DNA of 64,000 nucleotides. It comes from Sipunculus nudus. Lineage: Eukaryota > Annelida > Sipuncula > Golfingiida > Sipunculidae. This document shows, in pieces, positions 1-11,195 of the stretch (the first letter of the stretch is position 1; each line of letters begins with the position of its first letter). The DNA lies in NCBI GenBank assembly GCA_026874595.1, contig CM049309.1, forward strand, positions 96,742,723 to 96,806,722, written 5' to 3'. A model generated the notes under the pieces. The model was not told the DNA's origin. It saw nothing but the letters and a program-made list of their open reading frames with translations, and made no database searches. Both the position numbers and the translations under genes were made by a program.

Positions 1-538
1 TTTGTCTGCCATGGGATAAAATCACTCATATCTCGGCAGTGGTTTGACATATCTGGCTAAAATTTTGCAAGTTTATACATCCCCGACAGCTCTCTTGATT
101 TTATGACAGGTGGTGCCACCTGCATTCTAGTTTATGCAGCAGACATCCAAGCTCATATCTTGGGAACCGTTTGACCGATTGGGCCAAAGTTTTGCATGTG
201 TAGTTCTCACATAGCTCTTTATCATAGGCAAAACTGGTGGCGTCACCTGCAACCATTTTTGCTCAGCGTCCATCTGTTTGTCTGCCACGGGCTAAAATCC
301 CTCATATACATGTAGTGGTTTGACTTATCTGCCTTAAATTTTGCATATGTAAACAATTGGACGGCTTTCTGGATTTTGTGGTAGGGGGGGCAACCTACAT
401 ACACAATTTGCCTGCAGATATCCATGCTAATATGCAACACTCTATTTCCCCTTGCCACTCAATCCATGCCTCACAACACCCGTTCCACTCTGATTTAGGC
501 GGATACACGTAGTCGCTTGTCGACTACCCGTATTCTAG
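1..538 (+). mobile_element. Hel-E non-autonomous Helitron-like element, 3' part (cut by window start)
   Basis: The right end has the Hel-E subterminal repeat (TTAGGCGGATAC, 495-506), a hairpin GTAGTCG (509-515)/CGACTAC (521-527), then CTAG at 535-538 followed by TT. This is a classical Helitron 3' end: hairpin, about 7 nt, CTAG. Inside lie degenerate GGTGGCGCCACC palindromes near 111 and 236. Downstream sequence resumes a Hel-A 3' region, so Hel-E inserted into Hel-A. No protein is encoded. Confidence 0.78.
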
Positions 539-1496
539 TTGTTATTGTTTTCACTGTATCTCCTTAATTGTAATGCTGTTTCCACTCCGATATGCAAAAA
601 CTTTCCTTGAAAAAATAATTCAAGGTGTAATCCAGAAGATGCAATGTTGTGTAATGTAGCATTTTTAAAGAAATCAATTTTCTTTTAAATGATTTTAACA
701 AATATAATTGAACCCATCAGTATGCTTAAATTATTATAAAATATGAAGCACATTATGGATAAATAAAAATTGTGAAATCTAAATCAAGTATTATTTTTAG
801 ATATTTATTGTTTTGCAGATTTAAAAGATATATTTTTGTGGTAAAAAATAAATAAACATTTGTATGCATGATGTGGTGTTATCTGACAAGATTGAGATTA
901 ATGATGATGCAATTGAGAATTATGAATCAACTTTTATATTCAGATATATATGTTAAATTGGATATGTATAGAAATATAAACTTAAATTAGAAAATAATTG
1001 ATGTGATAAAAAAATGAGGATTTAATACAAACATTTGTTCATTATTTTCCTGCCTCAGCAGAATTTGAGATCAGGTTTTGTTTGCCCTGTTTTATGTTGT
1101 TAATTAGCTATATTTCAACTGTATACATTTCATAAAAAAACACATATATATTTAATAATATATATTATACAAAAAAATAGATTCAATTGAACAAATTTGT
1201 AAACTACTGAAATGTCAACAGGTAATCGAAAAACCAACTAATGATCATGGTAATGGTACAGATCATTTGTTCACAAACTGCTCACATGCTTTAGTTTCAA
1301 CATTAGGAAACACATGGTCAGGTCACAAAATATTTTTTGCAACAATTTCTTGCTCATCAATACAAACCAATCATATAAACAAACCATGGCCTTTATTACC
1401 TCTTCCTCTTACACTTTATCTCCATTTGATATTATTTTAGATTTTTACCTTCAAGGTTAACGTCAGCTGAGCACAGTGACCCATAGGTCCCTTGTT
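539..1496 (+). mobile_element. Hel-A element, 3' fragment
   Basis: An AT-rich segment matching 60946-61175 and 22196-22892 in this window. It ends with the Hel-A 3' terminus: CAGCTGAGC at 1464-1472, near-palindrome GACCCATAGGTC (1478-1489), then CCTTGTT. The end lies 98 nt before the acceptor of the first visible GPX4 exon. The remaining 1497-1594 is intron with its T-rich acceptor. Confidence 0.75.
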
Positions 1497-1594
1497 TATT
1501 ATTTAAATATATGATGATGCAGTGTAATAAAATGATATGGAATATAATATGGATGCTCTTGATACAACTGACATAAATTAAATTTTCTTTTCAG

Positions 1595-1742
1595 GGGTCA
1601 TGTTTGCTTAATAGTGAACGTGGCATCAAAATGAGGCTTCACTGATAAAAACTACAAACAACTGCAAGCTATGCACAGTGAGCTTGCAGAATCCAAGGGA
1701 CTCCGGATCCTTGCCTTCCCATGCAACCAGTTTGGGGGCCAG
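1595..1742 (+). CDS. GPX4: GPX4-type selenoprotein glutathione peroxidase, internal exon with the selenocysteine TGA
   Basis: This exon encodes the active-site strand-loop of a glutathione peroxidase, which reduces lipid and other hydroperoxides with glutathione or thiols. Reading from the third base of a split codon gives [12 protein letters not shown], then TGA at 1632-1634, then [11 protein letters not shown], and it ends [14 protein letters not shown]. NVASKxG and FPCNQFG are the family signatures, and TGA falls exactly where Sec (or Cys) sits, so I read it as selenocysteine. The Gln of the catalytic tetrad is the last codon (1740-1742). The acceptor is a T-rich tract ending tcag at 1591-1594; the donor is gtaaaa. 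The exon is 148 nt and ends in phase 0. The split first codon would complete an Arg before Gly-His, as in related proteins. The exon(s) for the N-terminus were not found in 539-1594 and probably lie upstream of the window. Confidence 0.95.
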
Positions 1743-2017
1743 GTAAAAATGGAGAATTACCGTAAATTTACACATATACATTGAGAAATTTGCTCCTAAA
1801 AAAATAATCCAGGAATGGGGGGTTGCCTTATGTGCAGGTCTAAGCCTGACAGTCCAAATTTTATCCAGACTTCGTCAAACTGCCGGCCTGAAAGTCCGGC
1901 TGACACAGGTAGGACTTGCCTAATCGCTCATCAGATGTTCATTTCCAGGGATGTTGAGTACATATGTGGCCCTTTTCAGTCATTAAATACTGTGGAATTA
2001 GACTTCCATACTATTTT
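1743..2017. other. GPX4 intron, low-copy stretch
   Basis: Intron sequence with no recognisable gene or element end. A block beginning taccgtaaattt near 1757 resembles the reverse complement of acggta-type sequence near 9850-9862, which could mark the arms of an old DNA transposon, but the match is short. Confidence 0.4.
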
Positions 2018-3390
2018 TTTAGCGAACCTGTGAGCTTATGCAATGGTGTGGCGTCGTCTGTCGGCCGTCGTCTGTACGTTAACCCATACTATCTTGAAAA
2101 CGGCAAGAGGTAGCATCACGAAATTTTATGCAAAAAATTATATCGGATTTTGCTTATTTTTTGGTAACTGCATTTTCTTAGATTTAATAGGGAAAAAGCT
2201 AAAAAAGCTTTAAAAATCTTCTCCGAAACTGTTCAGCCAAATTGTCAAATATTTCACAGAAATGATTCCTGGAATAATCTTTCTCAAGTTTGTTCGAATG
2301 GTTTAAGTTCGCTGATTTTTGGCCAAGTTACAGGAAGTTGAACTTGGTCATCTGTCCATAAAAGCATACTAAAATTACAATCTCAGAAACAGCTGGAGCT
2401 ATCATCACCAAATTTTATGCCAATGTTGTTCTCATGAGACATATCTGAAATTGAGGTATTGGTGGCGCCACCTGCATCAGCCTTTTTTGTACGGGGGTCA
2501 TCAGTGCCCGTATCATACTGACAGCTACAAAAAACTTCTTCTCTGAAACATATGGCCAAATAGTTAAATATCGCACAGAAATGATCCTAGGGTAGTGCTT
2601 TCTGAAATTTGTTAAAATGGTCTAAGTTCATTGACTTTTGGCTGAGTTATGGGAAGCTGAATTTAGTCATATGCCATAACAGCCCATTTTAGCTCAGTGG
2701 CTACAAAGATCTTCTCCTCAAAAACCACTGGGCCAAATTCTTAAATCTCACACATTAGTTATCCTTAGATGTTGATAATTCAAGTTTGTTCAAATGGTTT
2801 TGGTTTAGTGATTTTTGGCTGAGTTATGGGAAGCTTAACTTAGCCAATTTGCTGTATTTTCCCATATGAGTTATAAACCTGTAAAAATTTTTTTGACTGA
2901 CCCTACTGAGGCCAATATTTTTAATATTTTACAAGAATAATCCCCTGAATAATTCTTATAATAATTGTCTTTTATGGTTCCAAAGAATGAATTTTGGCTG
3001 AATTATAAAGGTTCAATTGAGTCATTTTACCATATATGTTAGCTGTGTGAAGCAGATACACGGATACATCTAGATACATCTAGACTGGCACCAGTTTATC
3101 AGCATTTATTACATCATGCCTCTAGACATTTAGATTTCAGGTTATCTATGGTTAATATTGACAAGAATGTTTTTTAAAAGCTTTTAAAAAATGTAGATTC
3201 ATGATTTTTAGATATTCCTCATGCCAGGCAATGTTTACAATCACAGCTATACAGCTCTCTGTGGGTATATAAAGACAGCTGTACATGGATTATAAATAAT
3301 TGGTATCCATAGTCAAATTAATTCAAGATTTTGCAATCAGTGAGATGTATCTGTATTACAATTTTGCATTCAATATGCATCTGTATTAAT
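2018..3390 (+). mobile_element. Hel-B Helitron-like element, 5' part
   Basis: It begins in a T run, with GCGAACCTGTG at 2022-2032, the left half of the Hel-B subterminal inverted repeat whose partner CACAGGTTCGC stands at each Hel-B 3' end. Exact palindrome GGTGGCGCCACC at 2461-2472. A second Hel-B start follows at 3391, so this copy is truncated or hosts the next one. Confidence 0.72.
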
Positions 3391-5726
3391 TTTTAGTGAA
3401 CCTGTGAACTAATGCGATGGTGTGGCGGCATTTGTCTTCTGTACGTTAACCCATACTATTTTGAAAATGATTGGAGCTAGCATCATAAAATTTATGCAAA
3501 AAATTAGCCATCTGAAAATTTTTTTAAATTTTATAGAGAAAAAGCTAAAAAAACCTTTTAAAATCTTCTCCTCCGAAACACTCAAGCCAAATTGTTCAAT
3601 ATTTCACAGGATTAATCTTTTATACCATCTCCCTCAATTTTGTTCAGGAAGTTGAACTTAGTCATCTGTCCAAAAAAGCATACTAAAATGACAGTCTAAG
3701 AAACAGCCAGAGCTATCATCACCAAATTTTTTGCCAGTGTTGGTCACATGAGTCATATATGAAATTCAGGTATTGGTGGCGCCACCTGAATTGACCTATT
3801 TTTGTACGGGGGTCATTGGTCATCTGTACATTAATCCATAATTTCTCAGGAATAGCAGGAGCTACCATCCCCAGATTTTATGCAATAATCTATCACATAT
3901 CAAATTTTATGATATTCAGCTTATTTTTTTGTTATCTGCATTTACTTAGAAAATTTATAAGGAAAAAGCTGACAATATTTTAAAAGTCGTCTTCTTGTAG
4001 ACGGTCCAGCCAAATTGTTAAATATTTTACATAAATGATCCCAGAGGCAAGCCCTGGCAAGTTTGTTCAAATGGTTTGTATTTGATGAATTTTAGTGGAG
4101 TTACACAAATTTGAACAGTCATTCGGCCAAGTAAGCATACTGACATATTACTCTCAGAAATGACAGAAGCTAGCATTACCAGGTATTGTGCAAATGTTGG
4201 TCACATGACTCATATTTGAAGTTGTAGATTAAGTGGTGCCACCTACATTGACCTGTTTTTTATTAGCAAAAAACCTCATAATTTTAGCCTCTTTCAGCTT
4301 AATGATGAAAATGTCAAGTTGAATTGTTCATTTTTTCAAAAGAATTATCCTAGGATATGGTTCTTTCAATCATATCAGAATATACTGAGTTTGTTGATTT
4401 TTGGTTGAGTTGTGAAAAGCTTAAGTTGGTCTTATGGCCATTATTATGTCTTTTTCAAACTGAGGACTGCAATAGTGTTCTTCTACAAAATTATTATTTC
4501 AATTATATCTTCTGTAACATTGCACAAAAATTATTCTTAGGTGGCCTTTGTACAAGTTTACTAGAATGATTTTTGGCAGAACTATTGGACCTTTAACAAT
4601 GAAAGTACTGCATCTTTTATTATTCTAGATATTTTGATGAATGTTTATGAATATGTCGGCTTGAAAAAAGAAATTTTAACCAAAGTATTTCAGTATGTGT
4701 AAACAGATAAACCAACAGGCCAAGGCTGAATCTGTATCTTTAAATAGGTTGAGAAACTGCCAACTGTTTCAGATTTGGGAACAGATCAAGAGTTCATTCA
4801 GTGCAGCCAGATATAGGTCAAGAGTTCAATCAGTGCAGCCAAGCACATGGCATGTGATCACCTCATGGGTGACATGTGAACACCTCATGGGCACCATGTG
4901 ATCACTTCATGGGTGTCAAGCCCCTCAGGGCATGGCCCCTGCATGAGCTTATGCAATGGTGTGGCTACTATTTCAGATTTGGTAACAGGCTAGAGATCAG
5001 TCTGGATCTATTTATAGCTTTGGCAGACTGCCAACTGTATCAGATTAGGCAACAGGTCAAGAGTTCACTCAGTGCAGCCAGGTATGGGTCAGCAGTTTAC
5101 TCAGTGCAGTAGCTGCATTCTATTTATAGCTTTGGCAGACTGCCAACTGTGTCAGATTATGCAACAGGTCAAGAGTTCACCCAGTGCAGCCAGGTACAGG
5201 TCAAAAGTTCACTCAGTCTGGCCAGGTGCAGGTCATTAGTTCACTCAGTGCAGTAGTCTGAGCAAACAATTTGTCACAGTTCACTAAGGGCAACAGCCTT
5301 TCTCACCTAAGCCTGGTCAGCCCCATGCATCAAACTCAAGGTAAGTTTTATGTATTGGCCTAATATTTTGACCTGTCTATGTGTCTTTGATGGCTTTCTC
5401 GTTCACAAGACAGGTGTCGCCACCTACCATGACTTTTGCACACGTTTTCTCAGGAGGAGTTTGATATATCAGTCTGAAATTGGGCGTATGTATATATCTC
5501 TGATAGCTTCGTTGTATACAAGACTGGTGGTGCCAGCTACAATCTTTTTTGTGTTGTGTGCACCTATGCCAGAATTTCAGCAGTGATGTTTGTGTAATTG
5601 TTTTTTATTCAAAATGTTTAGTACTTGCATAGTTCATATACATGAAAAGTAATGGTCCAGCATTGAAGCATCATACCTGGTGTATTTCCCAATGCACAGG
5701 TTCGCATTAGGCCTGTAGGCCTTGTT
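3391..5726 (+). mobile_element. Hel-B Helitron-like element, near-complete copy
   Basis: The left end GTGAACCTGTG (3396-3406) has one change from the family sequence. The right end is CACAGGTTCGC (5695-5705), then hairpin AGGCCTGTAGGCCT (5709-5722), then TTGTT. The palindrome GGTGGCGCCACC stands at 3775-3786. The copy carries the Hel-B internal short-repeat block at 4740-5260. No helicase or Rep protein is encoded. Confidence 0.78.
4740..5260 (+). repeat. Short tandem-like repeat block of Hel-B (AGGTCAAGAGTTCA units)
   Basis: Variants of a roughly 35-nt unit containing AGGTCAAGAGTTCA followed by CTCAGTGCAG recur near 4790, 4820, 5050, 5165, 5205 and 5225, alternating with a second phrase about a Trp/Leu-like sequence tttggcagactgcc. 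The same block appears in every long Hel-B copy (25680-25960, 54000-54530, 55330-55590, 59280-59720). Confidence 0.7.
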
Positions 5727-6566
5727 TGCAAGTTCGGCCATTTACATTGTCCTTTAATTGGGTAATGCGGTATATCATAATTCATGCGATAAACCTTGAT
5801 GCTGACAACCAGCATGTGACCCCGCGCCTAGTTATAATAAACGAGCTTCATTCATGGGCGATTGAGCATGGGTGCTAGAGGCATGGGTATTGCGTAATCA
5901 ATTGGGGTTTTATCAATGGCATCGACCTCTATGTATTTGACATCAAAGTCTGTTCAAGAATTGCTTTGCAATAACATTTGATGCTTGCACAAGCGAGCAC
6001 ACACGCAGATGACCGCGGAATGCTGTTTTTGTTAATATGAACAGGTGACAAAAGGCGGGCAGTCTTCAGAGGGCAATGGTTTCATAACTGATTCTTCTGA
6101 CAATTAAAATGCTGACAGTTAGCTTGGAATCATATGCCATGACAATCGCCATTACCCGCATATAACTGTGGTCGCCCAAACAGGTCAGACGAGATACGAG
6201 TTCCATTCAGCCAGCGATCGTATCGAGTAGCTGATAAATCCGCAGTCTCTTAAGTACTTGGATTTAAAATACAAAACTATGAATGGATATCATATTTTCA
6301 TTCAAAGGTAATCAATTTTGTACATTGACAAAGATTATTTTATTTGATTGACTGTCAGATAAGCAGAAACGGCAAACTTGAGCTTGATCGTTGATTCTAT
6401 TTTCCATTTTTCTTCACGCAACATTGGCGTCACCTGACGGGAAAAAAGTTGACTATTTTTTTATAGTGATGACAAATTAACCCTTGTTCTGAAAGGTGTA
6501 AAATGAAAACTATTTAGTCTTACGATATATACCTATTCATAACACTTGAAGAGCAAATCTTGTTCA
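5727..6566. other. GPX4 intron, low-copy stretch
   Basis: Between two element ends. It has somewhat higher CpG than its surroundings (for example near 5990-6020 and 6170-6215). No open frame with a recognisable domain, no tRNA and no splice-bounded exon was seen. Confidence 0.4.
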
Positions 6567-9211
6567 TTTTTAGCTCAGCTGACTATAAGTCATCTGAGCT
6601 ATAGTCGTGGTCCATTGTCCGTCGTCTGTCCGTCCGTCCGTCCGTCCGTCCGTCCGTCCGTCCGTCCGTCCGTCCGTCCGTAGATGTGGCACGTTTTGAA
6701 ACCGTAAGACCTAGGAATCCAAAATTCAGCATAATGTTAGATGTCCCCAAGATCTCCTACCAAGCCGAAAACTGGGTCTTTGCGACTTCATTCCTTTGAG
6801 AAAATAAGGAAAAACCTCAATTTTTTATTAAAAACCTATTTTCACACTTTAGGACTGCCTAATATCAAAACCACTCATCTGTTTTTCCTCATATTTCCTA
6901 TAAATAATCCTCTATATAATTCCTATGTACATGCCAGAAATTAGGTCTGTATTATTTAATTTAAAAAAGTTATGGGCCCAAACATAATGCATTTTGTAAA
7001 TAATCAGGAAAGAAATTTTATCACTTAACACAAATATTGTTAAAGCTAAGCACTTTTTTTCCAGTAATATTACTTTTATTAATCAAAATTAAATTGTATA
7101 CCCAAAATTAGATCAAAATCTTTTAAATTTTTAAAAATATTAGCAAAAATAAAAAATTGGTACCTTAAATTTTGCCCAACTTTGACCATGGCACGTTTTT
7201 TTTGCTGTAACTGCTGTGGATTTAATTTTCACAGCATGTTTTTGTTAGCATTTCAACTGTTAACACCAAAAATTTGAAACCAGTTGATCAAAAACTGTAG
7301 ATTTTATTCAAGTTTTCAAGCACCATGTCACATATTGCTAGTGTTATGCAGTTTGCTAGAACTCAGCTCCCGAGCTTCAGCTCTAAGTTCCTTAAATTTG
7401 GCAAACAGTTAGATTTCTCCAAAATCCCCTACCATGCCAAGAATTTGGTCACTAGGACTTAATTCCTTCGAGATATCAATGAAAAACTTCATTTTTTCAT
7501 TAAAAACCCAATGTTACACTTTAAGACTGCCTAATATCAAAACCACTGATCTGACTTTGATCATATATAATATACATATTTTTCTATACATTCACTATGT
7601 GCATGCGAGAAATGATGTCAGTATTGTGTATTTTTTTTAAGTTATGGGCCAAAACATAATGCACTTTGTAAAAAATCAAGAAATATATTTACTCCATTAA
7701 CAAGGGCATTGCTGAAGCTAGAGATTTTTTTTTTGTCAGGGATGTAACATTATTTAATCAAGATTCAATTGAATACCCAAAATTAGTTCTGAATTTTTCA
7801 AATTTTATAAGTTATTAGTATAAATATAAAATTAGTACCTTAAATTTTGCCCAACTGTGACCAAGGCATGTTTGTTTCCCGTGAGCACTGTTGATATAAT
7901 TTTCATATCATGCACACATAAGGATTTCAGCTTTTTAGTTTAGAAAGCTGAAAGAAATTTGCCAAATATGTAGCTTTTATTAATGTTTTTTATGAGACCC
8001 TGTCAGACTTTGGCTCTTTCCAGCCCCTCTTGAGTCACCTGTATGTTGACCTTGTTGACCTTTCATCAAATTATGCACGCTTGAGGGGAGAATCCAGGCA
8101 GCTTATGGCCAGCCACAGTTGATCCAGGTGTTCAACCCAACTCATCTAGTAGTTTTAACCAACAAAATAACAATAAACAATAAATAAATAAATTTTTATT
8201 GGTTTTTAATAACAAATTAAAGAAAAATAGAAAAGGAATTTGTTAGTTTATAATAACAGGAAATTAACTTGCAGTTACTGATGATATAAGAATCTTGTAT
8301 CGATGGGTAGAATGTCACATATTCCAAATAACACCATGCAGTCACCTATGGCATTTTTCAGTTCATTTTTAATGATAAAGAAGTAAATCATATTATTCAT
8401 TACTAATCATTAAGGATTATATGAAGGAAATTAATGATAGACAAAGATGCAGTTGATAATATTAATCTAGATTCCTACTGTGTCTAGTGTGTACATTGAT
8501 GTGAAATTAGTCCAAAATGAATTTTTTACAGTTATTTTTTTAATATAAATAAAAGCCATAAAACCAGGTACTTATGATCATTATTTAAATGTGTGAAATT
8601 TGTATATTCTGGATTCTCAACATCATTGTTTGGTGAAAACTGAATAAATACCAGACATGGTGCGAATACTTTGTAATTGTATTTAAATACGAATATGATT
8701 ATGTACTCCATTATAAAATTTCTTGCATAAAGAATGGGAATTCAGGTAAAAATGAAAGTATTAAATACTCGTGCAAATACTTTAAAAATGTATTCATGAA
8801 TGCATTCATGAATATATTCTTTAATATTGTTTTAATAATCATATCAATTATATTTCATTTTAAAAAATCATATGATTCTATTATTATTTTTAATAAAAAT
8901 TATATTTGGGACAATATTTGTAATTTTTTTAATAAATAGTTAAACTCTTATATTATATGTTCTGCTTATAAATTATATGGCCAAGTCAAAATCTGTGTGA
9001 CAGTAGTACTCCATTTGTTAATGAAATAAATGAAATCAATCCTCTTCCCTGTCTCCAAAGGTACTATCAAAATCATACATAAGCTAAACAACAACAACTC
9101 ATAATACAGCTTATATTTATTACCACACAAAACCAGCATGTGCCTCATTTCTAAATAATATTTTTTTATCATATAAAACAGCTGAGCGTCGTGACCCATA
9201 GGTCCCTTGTT
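6567..9211 (+). mobile_element. Hel-A, full-length copy with GTCC microsatellite
   Basis: The left end is a T run, then AGCTCAGCTG (6572-6581) and a stem-forming GACTATAAGTCATC region. The right end is CAGCTGAGC (9179-9187), near-palindrome GACCCATAGGTC (9193-9204), then CCTTGTT. The inverted pair AGCTCAGCTG/CAGCTGAGC is subterminal, not terminal. A tetranucleotide GTCC array follows the 5' end. This layout (subterminal inverted repeats, 5' microsatellite, 3' hairpin, T-T insertion) is that of Helentron-associated non-autonomous elements. Length about 2.64 kb, AT-rich, non-coding. It is nearly identical to the copy at 29854-32486. Confidence 0.8.
6612..6680 (+). repeat. GTCC/GTCT tetranucleotide microsatellite
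   Basis: About 17 near-perfect tetramers (mainly CCGT in frame) immediately inside the Hel-A 5' end. Confidence 0.93.
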
Positions 9212-10339
9212 ATGTATAAAAAATAAAATTTAAACATGAAATAATGTGAATTCATTTTCTCCCTTTTCTAATAAGCTGAAACGGTCTCCTTGACATTTGA
9301 TTGTCAATTTTCCCAATGTATTTTCACGCAACAGTGGCAACATCTTCCAGAAAAATGTATGACTACTTTTATGCCGTTGGTATAAAGTATTGTCGGTTGT
9401 AAAAGCTAATATGGAATTATGTCTGTAACTATATAGACTTGCGTAAATATACTTACTCATATCATACTTACGTAGATACTTATTCATAAGACTCGGGGAA
9501 ACGTCTTTGTACATTTGAAAGGGACAAGAAGTGAACCCATGTTAATATTGTCACCTAAGATGTCACACGGCGGTCCTTCCCAGGGGTTTCACTTTTAGCT
9601 ATAAATCATGGATCCAGTGGGTTTGACCTTCACTGTAAAGGAATGTTACCTGAACTACAAGCAGTGGTAGTGGGTACTTGTAGCCTGACAACTATGCACC
9701 TATGTTTATTTTTGGGTATGACATTTAAATGACTCATTCCATTAGTTATCATTTACTTAGTTGTGAGCTGGGGACTATCCAGACTCAGTGGGCTCTAAAA
9801 AATTTTCTCCCAATTCCTCTCTTCAAAATCCCACCTCGACTTATATGTGGGGAAATTTACGGTATCAAATAATAATTCCAGCATGAGATAGTCAGTGGGA
9901 TGTCTCCTTCCTTGAATATTTATTTCTATCTTCTTGCAAGAGGAAGTTTACAGTATTTATATTAATTATGAATAAATGTCTTTGAAATGCTAGAAGATGT
10001 AAGTTAAGGGGTCAACTAGTTCTTCAACATGGAGTCTATGCAGTGTACATAGTTCAAAACCCCTGCCGGAAACTAGGTTCATTGCATAGGTTAATTCTTT
10101 AATAACTTGAATTCACCTTTAACTAAAATTACAAGAATATTAATGCAGTGTCTCATTTATTTATGATAAACTGATATAAATTTTCCTTGCATGTTACTAG
10201 TGTTTTAGTTTATTGAGTACTCTTGTAGTGTTGAGCAGAGGAAATTACTTATTTTTAAGGTAACACCATTTTAGTTGTAAAATCATTCAAGATCATAGGC
10301 AGGAATTTTGCAGGATTCTAATAAATTTGTTTTCTTCAG
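9212..10339. other. GPX4 intron before the second visible exon
   Basis: Low-copy AT-rich sequence. It contains a 94-codon minus-strand open frame (9230-9514) with no recognisable domain, in a stretch weakly similar to 6390-6560. The last 9 bases form the exon acceptor. Confidence 0.5.
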
Positions 10340-10488
10340 GAGCCAGGGTCCAATGAGGAAATCAAAAAGTTCGCCACAGAAAAGTATGGTGTAGAGTTTG
10401 ATATGTTCTCCAAGATAGACGTCAATGGCAATGACGCTCATCCCCTGTACAGCTACCTGAAGATGAAACAGAAGGGTACATTGTTAGA
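10340..10488 (+). CDS. GPX4: GPX4-type glutathione peroxidase, second visible exon
   Basis: This exon continues directly from the previous one. It starts [17 protein letters not shown], passes through [20 protein letters not shown] and ends KMKQKGTLL plus two bases of a split codon. NEEI, FDMFSKI and VNG-DAHPL match the central part of GPX4 proteins. The acceptor is tttcttcag (10331-10339). The donor is gtaagg at 10489, a strong consensus; reading on without splicing meets TAA two bases later, so the splice is required. The exon is 149 nt, entered in phase 0 and left in phase 2. As in other GPX4 proteins, and unlike tetrameric GPX1, there is no long oligomerisation-loop insertion between here and the Trp-Asn exon, so the enzyme is probably monomeric. 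That last point is inference from the family. Confidence 0.94.
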
Positions 10489-10717
10489 GTAAGGAGACTC
10501 GAACTTAGAGCAACAGGTCTCTTGTTGTACCTGTAGATATTTGTTCTTGTAGATATATAAGATTTGTATCTCATGTAATTCCATTGAAGCTTTTCAAATC
10601 AGAGATATTTAGATAGACTAATCTGTTAATCAGAACTGTTTCACTGAACCTAATGTATTATATAATGTATACTATATATATGTGCTACATGATTAATTAA
10701 ATAGAAATTAAATACAT
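10489..10717. other. GPX4 intron, low-copy stretch
   Basis: Begins with the gtaagg donor. No gene, hairpin or element end seen. Confidence 0.5.
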
Positions 10718-10858
10718 TTTTAGCTCGGCTGACTAAGTTATCTAATCTATAGTATTGTTCCTTTGTCTGGCAGCCATTGACTGGGCATGTTTTGAAACTG
10801 TTGGACCTACTAAGCAATATACAGTTATATGTTTCTAAGTTCTCCTACTGGTTTAGGT
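10718..10858 (+). mobile_element. Hel-A 5' fragment, old
   Basis: Diverged Hel-A left end (AGCTCGGCTGAC at 10722) followed by about 130 nt of Hel-A sequence without the microsatellite. It breaks off where the foldback arm starts. Confidence 0.6.
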
Positions 10859-11195
10859 ACATATTGGCCGCTGTTGATATCTGCCGCTGGCCTCAAACTG
10901 ACCATGTCCGCCGCCAGCAGTCACCAACAGGCGATTTTGACTGCCAGCTCAAGTGAGACACGTACTGTCCCTGACTCTGGCCAACCATATTGGCCACGGT
11001 GTGAACTGGTGAGCACCATTTTGGCTGCCAGGCCCCTCATCACTTAGTGCAGATAAGCCTTTCAGTAAAAACTACATATTTTTGGCTCCGTTTGCCTTCA
11101 TCTGCTTATAGAAGAACTTGGACTGAGGGGGGCTTTTCATTATAATTTTAAGAAACTTTCAAAGAACTTGGAATTTTTATTGCTAGTATATTAAT

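Noticed and set aside
1632-1634. Nonsense mutation making the glutathione peroxidase a pseudogene
   Set aside because: The TGA is at the selenocysteine position, no other lesion exists in the four exons, splice sites are strong and a SECIS candidate is present.
6612-6680. GTCC array as a regulatory or telomere-like repeat
   Set aside because: It occurs at the same position in most Hel-A copies, so it is a structural part of that element.
9230-9514. 94-codon minus-strand open frame as a gene
   Set aside because: Low-complexity composition, no family resemblance, and within an intron of the GPX4 gene.
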